DNA from: Nitrospirales bacterium
GTDB taxonomy: Bacteria > Nitrospirota > Nitrospiria > Nitrospirales > UBA8639
Length of the DNA stretch: 64,000 nt
NCBI GenBank assembly: GCA_031315915.1
Contig: JALDRK010000001.1
Span: forward strand, 62,001-126,000
Reading direction: 5' to 3'
Part shown: positions 44,601 to 53,729 of the stretch, one piece after another
Position numbering within the stretch: position 1 is the first letter of the stretch
Layout: the number at the start of each line of letters is the position of its first letter
The notes under the pieces: generated by a model
What the model saw: the letters and a program-made list of their open reading frames with translations, nothing else
What the model was told of the DNA's origin: nothing
Databases searched by the model: none
Made by a program: the position numbers and the translations under genes

Positions 44601-45121
44601 ATCGCCAGCGCCATCGTCGCGCCGCCTTCGCGAATCACTTGCTGCATCAACGCCGCGCCGTCACGGTCGAGCACCACGGAAAACGCCGCCCGGTTGGTGT
44701 CGTACAGCGACGGAATCGTCGAGCCCGCCACCTTCCGCACGAACGGCTGGCCTTCGTCCTCGCGGCCTACGCCCAGCAACACCAGCTCGACCGTGCCCGA
44801 GATAAACGGTACCGGCACAAGATTGGCCCGGCCGCCGAAGCGATGCCGGACTTCTTCCGTCGCTTCCTCGATTGTGTTCTCGCTCACCGCAAGATCGACA
44901 TCGAGGTTCAAAAAGCCGCCGCCGTTCTCGAAACCCTGCGGTGCGGGCGCGTTGGGATCCGGCCGATAGAGCACCAGCCGCATTGCATAATTATTCGGGT
45001 TCTCGGGGCTGCGCGCGATACGCGGCGCCGAGGGCGGCAAGAAGTAGTACTGCTCTTCGTTGCTGAAGTCGCGATAGATCGTCAGCCCACGGAAGTAAAG
45101 GACGGGTTCGTCGAACAGCAT
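41624..45121 (-). CDS. Giant YLP-family protein with OmpA-like domain (member I)
   Basis: At 1165 residues, the largest member. The start at 45121 has GGAG about 8 bases upstream and begins like other members (MLFDEPVLYFRGLTIYRDF, then YYFLPPSAPRIA, GGGFLNLDVDLAV and IPSLYDTNRAAF). Residues about 320-480 contain two similar beta units (SGTEETLTIRGERATAKVGD and TKETLTIRGEGATAKVGES). Residues about 550-640 are OmpA-like: ATLELFGHASYEGRDSEASD, NLALSRRRREVAQALI and GHADSKDD, the peptidoglycan-anchoring fold. Four terminal modules follow (such as ISAIHVQFRYAP, RVNARLKYEHAN and AVKVDLQYEDR). No signal peptide is visible despite the OmpA-like part. Function unknown. Confidence 0.68.
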   Translation of the reverse strand: MLFDEPVLYFRGLTIYRDFSNEEQYYFLPPSAPRIARSPENPNNYAMRLVLYRPDPNAPAPQGFENGGGFLNLDVDLAVSENTIEEATEEVRHRFGGRANLVPVPFISGTVELVLLGVGREDEGQPFVRKVAGSTIPSLYDTNRAAFSVVLDRDGAALMQQVIREGGATMALAIYHLTYAGIGPAYNLKITVDYQRVFEQLDLRLRAAVDVSQGRSSFVGKAGFHMLMEELRESRAIIVEETDPIPGENGRTPVDQARIDEIISNLMGAKWFRPTLAQAAQMADLGAGGTSATESGAGAASGSGSGSSGDGRRAATWTEDSKTPVRFPADRGVGPFAASPRGTKETLTIRGEGATAKVGESASSLQAASISNGRLEVEVPANSTRHLEIKWPAVPAGTSGSGGQRQPATWTPVGQQTSERGVDYTPSASGTEETLTIRGERATAKVGDSATSLQPVEVSGGRIQVDVGNGQTKHVEITWPGGEARQDTFHLFFDYERPRDDADKGGYVGGTPSPAEGTGSGGDEDRFLPLSRAKSTESAASPRGPAALQAWLGNIQPGATLELFGHASYEGRDSEASDNLALSRRRREVAQALIPSSFTTTHIDRGHADSKDDQTSPTTPTRIPVLTGDTGVGAARAGGSPGRLAHRVVIIKGQVRGAAGQVLRGTLHRPQPGPGGTPPPAKPECTLKGHFHRPADGSGESSSDPTVKASFEINLEMIEREERLTATYELNTRKARTQPVHPQGQLILDAINPEDYVLEADGAIDFFQWLDVRASTTAQWEADGISAIHVQFRYAPRDGGFRRAGEVALSAGQATGGWKVGVLHAVEGDNRSPVLYKYQYRVTVHYLPDVALGDQSGAVTSVGIEGADAEGWIDSTERNLVIHPREVTPAITVNVTTGIMRFDLLQRAQVVLTYGPYRQNITLSAEAPNRQLVIRPEEGLEDAVLRTEGTLFYKDGAQVKLRAEEWQSQELIVINEPRENILRVDVLLADPGDIYERVNARLKYEHANRVVEETFELRNHAEMKNWAVRLEDAAHREWQYQATLVKKTGDIDTIEWTDGEGGQLILGVQAADVIPVQVTLLDLPSGDFQAVKVDLQYEDRLNGVDWRRSELIRGDHSGMFDWPIAIVNPRLRAYRYKVTEFHRSGRKETDWIESSETQLVLERLP

Positions 45122-45153
45122 GATTACGTCTCCGTTTTGTGTAGTCTGTTTGT

Positions 45154-47217
45154 CTAGGAATCCTCCGGCGGCAGCTCGATAACCAGCACCGCCTTCAGCT
45201 CCGACCAAGTCGTTTCCACGATCCGCCCGGAGTCCCGAAACTCTCGCGCCCGGGCGCGCGCCGCCGGGCCAGCCATGGGCGCCGTCAGCGTCAGCGTCGC
45301 TTGATCGGCGTTGTCTTCAAGCAGCGTCGTCGCGCGCTCATCGCCCGCTTCAAGCGATAGCTCGATGGCCAGGCTGCCGCGCGCCACCGGCCCGCCGCCC
45401 AACACAAAAAACTCCACACGGTACACCTTCACCGGCTCATCCGCGCCCACCGCGATCGTCGCGCTTTCGCTCTCGATCCAGTCGCCTTGCTCGAGCGCGC
45501 CGTCGAACCCGAGCTTCGTCGTCCGGGACTGGTAACTGCGAGGCGATCCGGGCAACCGCCGCAACGCCGCTTCGCGCAGCGTCCGGTCGCCCGCTTCCCA
45601 ACTAAGGGAGCGCTCGCAAACAAAATCGCCGTCGTGCACGCGCAACTCGAGCGTCAGGCCCAGCACGTCGGCAAGCGGCATCGGTGCCGCAAGCACTCGA
45701 ATCGAACGCCCGAACGGACTGTCGAGCGTCACAATCTCCTGCTCGGTTTCGAACGGCTCGACCGCTCGTTGCGGCTCGTGGCCCGCGCCGCGCCAATACG
45801 TTTTTATCCCAATCGGACCGGCGCCGGCTCCCGGAAAGCTGATTTCTTGCAGCGGATGTTCTCTGCTGAGCAACACCGTACGCTCCGGCTCGCGCGGCGC
45901 CGCCAGCCGCACTTCGACGTGATCGATCCAGTCGAGCTCGCCAGCTCCCAGCAACAGCGTCATCGTGCGTGACGGAAAAAGTTTTCCCGCCGGCACAAAA
46001 ACGAAATCGCCCTGCGCGTCGATCCACTCCGTCTCGCGGTCCCCCATCCGCGTGCGCGTAGGATCGAAGCGGGACCGCGCGCGATAGCGCAGCCGATCGC
46101 CGAGACTGCGCTCCACGCTGAAACGCCGTTCCACGTCGTCGCCGCTGAAGGCGACCGTCCGGTCCACGTCGCCCCCGTCGTCGAAGTCCAGATCCACCTC
46201 GAGCGCCGCTAGCCCCAGCCGGTCCAAGCCCGGCGATGTGCGCACTGTGATCGTGCGGGTCCACGGCCGGTCCAGATCAACGAAAGTAATGTGCGCGTCG
46301 GCATCCGCGTCGCGCAGAAAGTCGATTAGATTCGCGCCCGCATAGTGCATGATGCGCACCGCACGCCGCTCGGCAAACGACCAGCGGCGCGTCTGCGCCA
46401 GCTCTTCCCGCCGCATGGTAAGCCTGAAGCTTAACTCGAACGGCGCCACGTGTTCATCGTCGAGTTGCGGCGGCCGCTCCGGGGGCGGGAAGGGAGAGAA
46501 CATCTCGGCGGTGAGCTGCTCGCCAACGCGCCGCACTGCTTCCGCACGCCGGCTTTCGACATGGCCGCTCTCATCAACCACGCGCACACGTATCAAGTTG
46601 TCGCTGGTCATCTCCTCCCAGGTTTTTGCGATGCGCGCGCGGCCGTAGGGAATCGTCAGCGCGCCTTCGGCGGTCAATCGATCGTGCATGGCCTGCAAGT
46701 CGGCTTCGACCTCGACGCCCAGCGGCCCGGCCAACCCCAGCGTCTCCAGCCGCCACAACAATGCCGTCGGCAGCGCGTTTCCGCGCAGCGCCTGTTCCGC
46801 CATCGCGGCGCCCGCCTGGTCGAGTCGCGCCGACAGCACTGCGCGCGGAGATCCGACCAACAAAGGCGCCCCGAGCGCCAACGACACCGGCTTCAGCTCG
46901 TCCACGGCCAACCATCCCGCCACTTCCACTTCGCCCGTTCGCCAATCCGGTTGCGCCACCCGCGGTGGCGGTCCGCGCCGCGCCAACTCGCGCGAAAGCT
47001 CTTCGACCTGCTCGTCGCGCGGCGCCAGCTCGGCCTCCAACTGCAGCAACCCGCCTTGTGCCCCTTCGCCGCGGAACAGCAGCAGCGAGATCAACGGATC
47101 CGGTTTGCGCGCGATGCGCGGAACGCTCGCCGCCACGTAACGCAAGTTCGGGTCGACGTGATCGTAAAAGACGATCAGTCCACGGTGAGTCTCCGGCGCA
47201 CGACCGGCGTCAATCAT
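45154..47217 (-). CDS. YLP-family protein (member J)
   Basis: A 687-residue member. The start at 47217 has GAGGGAGG upstream and lies after the stop of the protease gene; a longer frame to 47289 would overlap it. The N-terminal domain is a diverged version: GLIVFYDHVDPNLRYVAASV, PRIARKPDPLISLLLFRGE, GGLLQLEAELAP and LLVGSPRAVLSARLDQAGA. Helices (about 200-270) precede four modules (LAALEVDLDFDDGG, HVEVRLAAPRE, GLTLELRVHDGD and SLAIELSLEAGDE). The end, VVETTWSELKAVLVIELPPE, lies 32 bases before member I. No signal peptide. Function unknown. Confidence 0.65.
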   Translation of the reverse strand: MIDAGRAPETHRGLIVFYDHVDPNLRYVAASVPRIARKPDPLISLLLFRGEGAQGGLLQLEAELAPRDEQVEELSRELARRGPPPRVAQPDWRTGEVEVAGWLAVDELKPVSLALGAPLLVGSPRAVLSARLDQAGAAMAEQALRGNALPTALLWRLETLGLAGPLGVEVEADLQAMHDRLTAEGALTIPYGRARIAKTWEEMTSDNLIRVRVVDESGHVESRRAEAVRRVGEQLTAEMFSPFPPPERPPQLDDEHVAPFELSFRLTMRREELAQTRRWSFAERRAVRIMHYAGANLIDFLRDADADAHITFVDLDRPWTRTITVRTSPGLDRLGLAALEVDLDFDDGGDVDRTVAFSGDDVERRFSVERSLGDRLRYRARSRFDPTRTRMGDRETEWIDAQGDFVFVPAGKLFPSRTMTLLLGAGELDWIDHVEVRLAAPREPERTVLLSREHPLQEISFPGAGAGPIGIKTYWRGAGHEPQRAVEPFETEQEIVTLDSPFGRSIRVLAAPMPLADVLGLTLELRVHDGDFVCERSLSWEAGDRTLREAALRRLPGSPRSYQSRTTKLGFDGALEQGDWIESESATIAVGADEPVKVYRVEFFVLGGGPVARGSLAIELSLEAGDERATTLLEDNADQATLTLTAPMAGPAARARAREFRDSGRIVETTWSELKAVLVIELPPEDS

Positions 47218-47239
47218 CGACGCCCTCCCTCGGCGCTCG

Positions 47240-50039
47240 TCACGGTCGCAGCAAGACCGAGGCGTCGACTCGGCCCAGCCCCCAGTCATCCACGCTATCC
47301 GCCGCGCGCCGCGTGCTCGAAATCTCCAGACGGTTGCGTATGTCGCCCGTATCGAGATTCGGGTTCAGTTGGAGCAATGCGGCCACCAAACCAGTCACCA
47401 CGGGCGTCGACATGCTTGTGCCAGACATGTCGGTCACGCCGCGGGCACTGCTGCTGGGCGTCCAGGAGTTGGCCGAGCTGATGCGGTGGCCCGGCGCGGT
47501 CACGTCGATCGCTCGCTGGCCGGGCGCGGCGGCTCGCAGCGGACCCGGCGAGGAAAAGAACGCCAGCTCGTCTACCGGGTGACCGGCCATGCCCGGGCGG
47601 CTGGTAAAAGCAGCAACGCAAATCGTGCCGTGACCAGTGCCCGGAGTGCCTACTTTGTTTCTCTCGAAGTTGCGCAGCTCATCCGCCGTATAGGTTAGTC
47701 CGAGCAGCACATTCGTCTGCGCCGCCGTGAATACGAACCCGCCGCGCCACTCTCTGAAGGCCGCATAACCATGGACGATGCAAGTCGAACGCGCCGTGTT
47801 GCGCAGGCGAATAATCCACGGCGCCGTCGCCACGGACGCCCCGGGCGTGGGCCGAAGCCAGTACACCTCCTGGTTGTAGTGCCGGTTGTTGGGCCGTTCA
47901 GGACCGTTGTGGACATTCACGCGGAAGCTGCCTGGCAGATTCGTCGTGATCGCTGCGCCCGAAGTGCGCGGTCCAACTTCGGCCGTCGCCATCACTGCGT
48001 TGGAGGAGTGCCGCGTTGAGATGAAAAGCCGCACCCTCGTGCCGTCTTCGTTGTAGCTCCAGAAAGTGACTCCATCGTCGCGTTGCTGCGATTGAGCGCC
48101 GCGTCCAAACGGCTGGTAGAGAACGGAAATTTCTCCGCCTGCGGGAATCGAAGCCTGCCAGTGCGGGATCTCCGCGCAAGTTGCCGGCCGACGCACAAAT
48201 CACCCGACCGTCGATGTACTCAGGCATTGCGCTCGGAAGAACGCCCAAGCCCAGTGCCGGAACGAAATTCCTGCTTACAAGCTGCGCCAGCGCGATCGAG
48301 AGCGGATCCGTCCCGTCGTGCGAGTGCCGCTCCGTCCCCAGACTGATGTTGACCACGCAGGGCATCCCCAGCTCAGTCGCCTTTTGAAAGCAGTACTTCA
48401 CCCCCGCAATCACGTCGTTCACAAATCCGCCCACCGAACCGGTCGATGCCACAACAATCGTCGCCGCCGGCGCGATGCCGCCGGGCCAACCAGTCAGCGG
48501 GCGTCCGGCGGCGATCCCGGCGACGTGCGTGCCGTGCCCTGCGCGGTGCGTACCGTCCGCGTTGGTCGCAAAATCACGCGCCGTGATCACTTCGTCGTGT
48601 CCAATGAGCTCGCGGCCGAAGTGCATCGAGCGGTACGCGACGTTTCTTCCGCTCTTCGTCCATGGCGAGTCGCCGCCCGACTCCCCCATCTGCCACACCG
48701 AGTGGATGCGCGTTTTTGTCGCGTCGTCCGCGCGGCCAAGAAACGCCGGGTGCCCGCCGTCGATTCCACTGTCGACAATTCCGACGACGATGCCTTGGCC
48801 TGTGTTCGCCGCCGTCACACCGGCCGGAAACGTGCGCGCCGCCAAATTGATCTCGTTGCGCGCGTCCGTCATGTCCGGCCACACCGGGGTGGACAACGTC
48901 AGCTCCAGAACGTCAGAGCGCTCGGCCAGCGCCATCACCTGGGCCGGTGGACACCGAAACGTCCGCATCGCGCCCTCGCCGTCTGCGATCACGCCCTCGG
49001 GGAGGTCGCCTTGCGGAAAATTCTCCGCCACTGTTGCGATCAGTAGCACATAGGGGTTGTCTTCGGCGCCTACGAGCGGCGTGTTGGGATCGGCGAGCGA
49101 GGACTGCAGATTCTCCACTAAACTCGGCAACTCCTCAAGGAACCCGGCCGTAGACGCGCCCAAGGCGCCGCGCGCGCCTTCCGGTACCTCCAATCCCAAA
49201 CCCACAGGCGCATGAAAGAAAACAAAACGACTCGCTTCGTTGGCTTGCCGCGCCGCCGCCGTATGCAACAACGCCGTCCGATATCGTGGCGACGCCTCCT
49301 CGCCCTGATCGTCAATCCGATACACAAGCTGCCGAGCGTTTCCCACCGGCGCCTGAGGATTCCACAACCGCTCGGACACGACCGCATAGCAGTAGAAATC
49401 GTCGCGATGTAGGCGAATCTCGGCCAAGTTCCCCGTGTCGGCACCCAAGTACGCCGATGAAACCCCGGCCGGAAACGCGCCTTCGGCCACCGTGCCTTTG
49501 GCGTAGTACTCGCCCGTCGGTTTGTACGTGCCAAAGTGCAGCAGGAACGATTTCAGCTCTTCGAGGTCCGTTGTGGGCAAACCGCCGGGAACCTCGGTAA
49601 TCGTGACCAGATTTTTGGCCAGCGCCGTGCGAACCGAATCCGCCGTCAGCCCGTCAGCCCAGCTTCCCGCCGCCGCCGACGTCAAGCTCCCGCCCTCGGC
49701 GCCGCCCGCTTCGGAAGGCCGCCGAAAGTCCGCCAGAATGCGTGCGATCGTTTCGCGCGTATCCGTAGCCACGTCAAAACGCTCGACCACCCACAACATC
49801 ACGTAGGTGCGCGCGCCGCCGTCGCCTGCTACGCCGATCGAAAACTGCGGCGTGATCGAGCCGTTCGCAATCGGCGTCAGCGCTGCCCCGGTATAGGCTT
49901 GGTAATCGCCGGCCAGAACCAGCGGCGCGCCCGCCGGTTGCCGCTCCTCGAGCTCTTGGCGCGTCGTCGTTCCCGGCAGCTCGGCGAGGAACACTTTAAA
50001 AAATCCGTCTTGGTATTGCGCGAGACCAGGGTGCGGCAT
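47240..50039 (-). pseudogene. Subtilisin-like (S8) serine protease, frameshifted near 48180
   Basis: The catalytic triad is complete but split between two frames. The first frame (from ATG at 50039) holds Asp423 in GIVVGIVDSGIDGGHP, His505 in HRAGHGTHVAGIAAG and the oxyanion Asn region VICASAGN. Near 48180 the frame is lost. The second frame (47240-48196) continues with EIPHWQASIPAGGEI and has the nucleophile in DMSGTSMSTPVVTGLV. About 400 residues precede the catalytic domain and begin MPHPGLAQYQDGFFKVF, without a signal peptide. A single indel or sequence error would explain the split. It sits between YLP-family genes and could process them or act as a partner. Confidence 0.8.
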
Positions 50040-50062
50040 GGGGTTCTCTCTCGTTCGACCGA

Positions 50063-52534
50063 TTAGGGCCCCAGCGGATCGAGCAACAGGATCTCGTCCG
50101 AGCTCGTCACCGGCCCCGTCTGACGACGCGAGCCATCAGTTCCAAACCAAGTTACTTCGTACGTGTACGATTTAGCGTCGGCGCGCTCCATCGGCACGCG
50201 CCAGGTGAGCTCCTCGGTGCCCAGCCGGAATATCTGCTCGATGTCTGAATCCGCCCAGCTCGGCGCATCCGGATAGTTGAGCCGCAGCTTCACCAGACGA
50301 AACCCGCCCTCGGCCGGCGGCGACAGGAACAGCACCTGCACCACCAGCACGCCCGCAATCCGGTCGCCCACAATCAGCAGGGGATTGTCCGTCGCCTTCC
50401 ACGGCTCCTCGGCAATGGCGCCGCCCTTCAGAAACGCCGTCACCTTGTAGGAGAACCGCGCGTCGCCCCCCGTCGCTTTGCGGAACGACCACTGCGCTTC
50501 GTTCAGGCCTTCGCCCAGATTCAAGGTCCGTTCTGGCTGCGGCGAGGCCGCAGCGCCTTTGGCCAACTGGACCGTTACCTTCTCGTAGCGGGTCAACTCG
50601 TCCGCCAGCCGTATGTCGACCACGGCCGTCTTATCCGCCGGCTGATTGATCACGAACGGCTCGTCGCCGGGTTGTGCGATCGTGACCACGTCAGTCTCGC
50701 CTTGCGCGTCAAAAAACGCCGCGCGTACGGTGACTTGTTTCTTCTCCGCTTTCTTCGGCCGAATCTTCAGCGCCGCCGTCGGCGATTCCCGCGTCAGGAT
50801 CTTCGTGTCCGCCGCAGCGAGCCCCGAGTCCGGATCGTTGTAGCTCACCTTGGCTTGAATCTGCTGAACCGTGTTCCAATCCACCATCGCCGCCGTCAGC
50901 TCCACCGGCAAGATCGAGCTATAAGCGGCCGGGTTGATGTCAAAGTTTCGGGTCGTCGTCCTGATCCATGGCGATTCTTCCTTTGTCGTCTCGTCGCCGA
51001 TCGAGGCTTCTGGCCGGTAATTAAGGATCACCTGGAACTCGAGCTCGGACGACCCCGCGTCGTCCACCGCAAAACGATAGGCATGCGACTGGCCCGTCGC
51101 CGAAAGCGTCTTCTCGACTTGATCCTTCCAACGCGAGCCATCTGGTTTCACGCCGTAGCGCAGCTTCACTTGCACCGACGCGACGCCCAACGCCGCCAGA
51201 TCCGCCGACGTCGAAATCGTCCCTTCGATCGTCTTGAAAAACTCGGCGTCCAGATCGGCCATCACAATGCGGCCTGGCAGGCTGCTCGCTCCCGGCAGCA
51301 GCCGAATCTGACCTTGCGGAGCGATACTGCGCTCCACGGCCGAAACCTGCCGCAGCTTATATTCGATGTCTTGCTGCTCGACCTGCGACAAGCTGCGCAG
51401 CAAGTAGGCGCCTTGCGGCCGTCCAGCGCGGTTCCACGCTTCGACCGCCGTCGGCGGCCCTCCAGAGGCGGCCGCAGGCACGGGTTGATCGCCGCCCCTT
51501 TCCGTTGTTTCGCCTTCCGCCGAACCGCCTTCTGTCGTGCCTCCTTCGCTTCCGGCTTCTTCCACCGCGCCCGTTGCCACGCCAACGCCCGGTCTGCGCG
51601 GCGCCCCGGCGTCCGCGCTCGCGCCCACGCCCGTCAGCGCCGCCCGCGACGCACTCGTCAGCCCAGCCGTGATCCCCGTCACCGCCGTCGTGGCGTCATA
51701 GGCCTGCAGGGTGCCGCGATCAGACGCCAACACAGCGCCGGGATTCAAACCCGGCGTAAAGAACGACCACTGCGCCAGTTCCTTGGCCAGCGTGTTCAGT
51801 CGCGTCATCCGGGCCGACGTCTGTTCGGGCGACTCCGTCTCGTAAACCACTTCCTCAATGTCGATCGCGCCTGACTTGATCAAGCTCTCGAACTCGCGGT
51901 CTATATCGGAGCGAAACCACAACGTGTTCATCTGCGAACGCTGCCGCAAGTGCTCGTACACTTGCCGGAACTTGATCTTGATCGTCACGTCGTAGGCCGG
52001 CAGCAGACCCACGAACTGCAGCTCGTAGAGGAGGACCACCGGCGTCGCGCCGTCGCCTTCGAACGCCGCTTTCATCAACTGCGCGCCCTTGCCGCTAAGC
52101 TCCGCTGTGAACGCCGCGCGCTGATCGCCGTACAAGCTCGGTTTGCCTGGCGCGATCAGGTTTTCCACAAACCGCGGCTCGGCGCCGTTCTCGCCCGGAA
52201 CCGTTCCGCTGTCGAGCGCCGTCACGCGAACCGACCCGCCTTTCACCGGAACCGGCGCCAGCGTCGCCTGCATTCCGAACCGACCCGAAAGTTCGCTCTC
52301 GGTCTTGGTGATCGTCGCCGACGAAACGCCCAAGTCGGTCGTCATCGTCAAAAAACCGCCGGCCGACGTCGCCGTCTCGCTCACATCGCGATAGACGAGC
52401 AACTGGAACATTGGCTGCCCGCCTTCCATCGAAAGACGCGGCGATTTTGGGAGATAGTAGAAACGGGTTTTGTTGCTGTAGTCCCGGTAGACATAGAGAC
52501 CGTTCAGCTCAAGGGGCGCGTCGAGGTAGAGCAT
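50063..52534 (-). CDS. YLP-family protein (member K)
   Basis: An 823-residue member with the clearest signature: MLYLDAPLELNGLYVYRDYS, KTRFYYLPKSPRLSMEGG, AGGFLTMTTDLG, GKPSLYGDQRAAFTAEL and YELQFVGLLPAYDV. A low-complexity Gly/Glu/Thr/Ala linker (about residues 295-360; for example EAGSEGGTTEGGSAEGETTE) separates the N-terminal half from four beta modules (ASVQVKLRYGVKPDG, IQAKVSYNDPDS, VTVQLAKG and LVKLRLNYPD). The protein begins right at the family domain, so it has no room for a signal peptide. It is 23 bases ahead of the protease gene. Function unknown. Confidence 0.68.
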   Translation of the reverse strand: MLYLDAPLELNGLYVYRDYSNKTRFYYLPKSPRLSMEGGQPMFQLLVYRDVSETATSAGGFLTMTTDLGVSSATITKTESELSGRFGMQATLAPVPVKGGSVRVTALDSGTVPGENGAEPRFVENLIAPGKPSLYGDQRAAFTAELSGKGAQLMKAAFEGDGATPVVLLYELQFVGLLPAYDVTIKIKFRQVYEHLRQRSQMNTLWFRSDIDREFESLIKSGAIDIEEVVYETESPEQTSARMTRLNTLAKELAQWSFFTPGLNPGAVLASDRGTLQAYDATTAVTGITAGLTSASRAALTGVGASADAGAPRRPGVGVATGAVEEAGSEGGTTEGGSAEGETTERGGDQPVPAAASGGPPTAVEAWNRAGRPQGAYLLRSLSQVEQQDIEYKLRQVSAVERSIAPQGQIRLLPGASSLPGRIVMADLDAEFFKTIEGTISTSADLAALGVASVQVKLRYGVKPDGSRWKDQVEKTLSATGQSHAYRFAVDDAGSSELEFQVILNYRPEASIGDETTKEESPWIRTTTRNFDINPAAYSSILPVELTAAMVDWNTVQQIQAKVSYNDPDSGLAAADTKILTRESPTAALKIRPKKAEKKQVTVRAAFFDAQGETDVVTIAQPGDEPFVINQPADKTAVVDIRLADELTRYEKVTVQLAKGAAASPQPERTLNLGEGLNEAQWSFRKATGGDARFSYKVTAFLKGGAIAEEPWKATDNPLLIVGDRIAGVLVVQVLFLSPPAEGGFRLVKLRLNYPDAPSWADSDIEQIFRLGTEELTWRVPMERADAKSYTYEVTWFGTDGSRRQTGPVTSSDEILLLDPLGP

Positions 52535-52642
52535 CTAGAAGGAGCCCTCTTTTTAGGAGTTCATGGATGTAGATAATACTACTAAGATCCGCCGACATCA
52601 ACAAGGAAATATTTCGGGAAAAAAGGTCGTAAGACTATTTCG

Positions 52643-53236
52643 TCAGTCGAGTTTCACTCGCTGGATCCAACCGACCGGCTCGTCCTGCTCGGAAATCAAT
52701 GGGCCGCGAAAAACGAATGTCGACGAGTCTGTTGTCTGTCGGCCGCTCAGGCAGAGCGAGTATTCGGTGATCAGTTCAGCCCTGCCGGACGTCCAATCTT
52801 CCTCGAGCCTTACCGCCTGCCTGGAGCTGAGCTTGCCCTGAAACACGCACTCGTTGTCGCCGAACAGCGCCGGTCGACCAACCAGCTCGATATCCTCGAG
52901 CAACCGCAGCCGTACGATCCCGTCGTGCCAGTCCAGCGGCGACAGCCGGGGCTCGCCGGCGCCTACGCTACGGACCCGGAGATCTCTAGATAGAGCGAGT
53001 TGGACGGCGTTGCGCTCCGTCTGGGTGACGCCCAGCGTCGTCGTCGCGGTGAAAACGGCGCCGCTGGGCTGATCGCCCTCCACGTGCACCAGCAACCGCA
53101 CTTGAGCCTTGCCGTCCACCCGCGCCAACCGTGGTCGCGACGCCAGGAGGTAAAAGCAAACCGGATCGCGATCGTCACCGTAAACGGCAACCTCAGGGGC
53201 CTCATCGATCTTAATTGGGTTCCGGCGGTCGAGCAT
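52643..53236 (-). CDS. Minimal YLP-family protein, N-terminal domain only (member L)
   Basis: A 197-residue protein that holds the N-terminal domain and nothing else: VAVYGDDRDPVCFYLLASRP, RLARVDGKAQVRLLVHV, VFTATTTLGVTQ, GRPALFGDNECVFQGKLSS and TEYSLCLSGRQ. It shows that this domain can stand alone and sets its length at about 200 residues. I chose the ATG at about 53236 because the family similarity begins there; a GTG at 53308 adds 24 unrelated residues. First gene of the 53-40 kb minus-strand operon; the neighbouring insertion sequence lies about 80 bases upstream and may have removed its promoter. Confidence 0.65.
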   Translation of the reverse strand: MLDRRNPIKIDEAPEVAVYGDDRDPVCFYLLASRPRLARVDGKAQVRLLVHVEGDQPSGAVFTATTTLGVTQTERNAVQLALSRDLRVRSVGAGEPRLSPLDWHDGIVRLRLLEDIELVGRPALFGDNECVFQGKLSSRQAVRLEEDWTSGRAELITEYSLCLSGRQTTDSSTFVFRGPLISEQDEPVGWIQRVKLD

Positions 53237-53462
53237 TGTCCGTGAGCGTCCCGGATTTGTTTCGCCAAGCTCGGTCGATCTATCCCGTCTATACGTAAAA
53301 AATCTCACCCTGCGTGTAGTGCACCCCAGTTGTCAAGCAGCCACGAACTGAGTTCCGTGGCTGACATGGTATTCTTGTTTGACGTCTCCCCCAAAAAGGA
53401 CAGCACCTGAAAACGAGAGTAAAATGGCGACTGCGGCGGTCCAAGACACAAGGAGGGGGCCC

Positions 53463-53729
53463 ATGAAGCGCTCAACATTTTCGGAGGAACAAGTCATCTA
53501 TGCCCTTCGCCAAAGCGAAGCCGGCACCCCGGTGGGGGACATCTGTCGCCAACTGGGCGTGGCAGAAGCAACGTTTTATGTGTGGAAGAAAAAGTATGCC
53601 CATCTGGGGGTGAGTGAACTGCGGCGACTCCGGCAATTAGAAGAAGAAAACAGCCGGTTGAAGCGCCTAGTCGCCGATCTCTCGCTGGACAAACACATGT
53701 TGTCGGAGGCGTTACGAAAAAACGTCTGA
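53463..53729 (+). CDS. IS3-family transposase OrfA
   Basis: An 88-residue helix-turn-helix protein: MKRSTFSEEQVIYALRQSEA, VGDICRQLGVAEATFYVWKK, then a leucine-zipper-like LRQLEEENSRLKRLVADLSL and KHMLSEALRKNV. This is the OrfA of an IS3 subgroup with the KRSxFSEEQI start. The ATG at 53463 follows an AGGAGG sequence; a longer in-frame start at 53379 is unlikely. Apparently intact, but without a functional OrfB partner next to it. Confidence 0.85.
   Translation: MKRSTFSEEQVIYALRQSEAGTPVGDICRQLGVAEATFYVWKKKYAHLGVSELRRLRQLEEENSRLKRLVADLSLDKHMLSEALRKNV

Noticed and set aside
22048-53236. Idea that the YLP-family locus is a contractile injection system, phage tail or polyketide/NRPS cluster
   Set aside because: I see no sheath, tube, baseplate, AAA+ ATPase or carrier/condensation motifs in any member; the repeated units are beta modules without catalytic residues.
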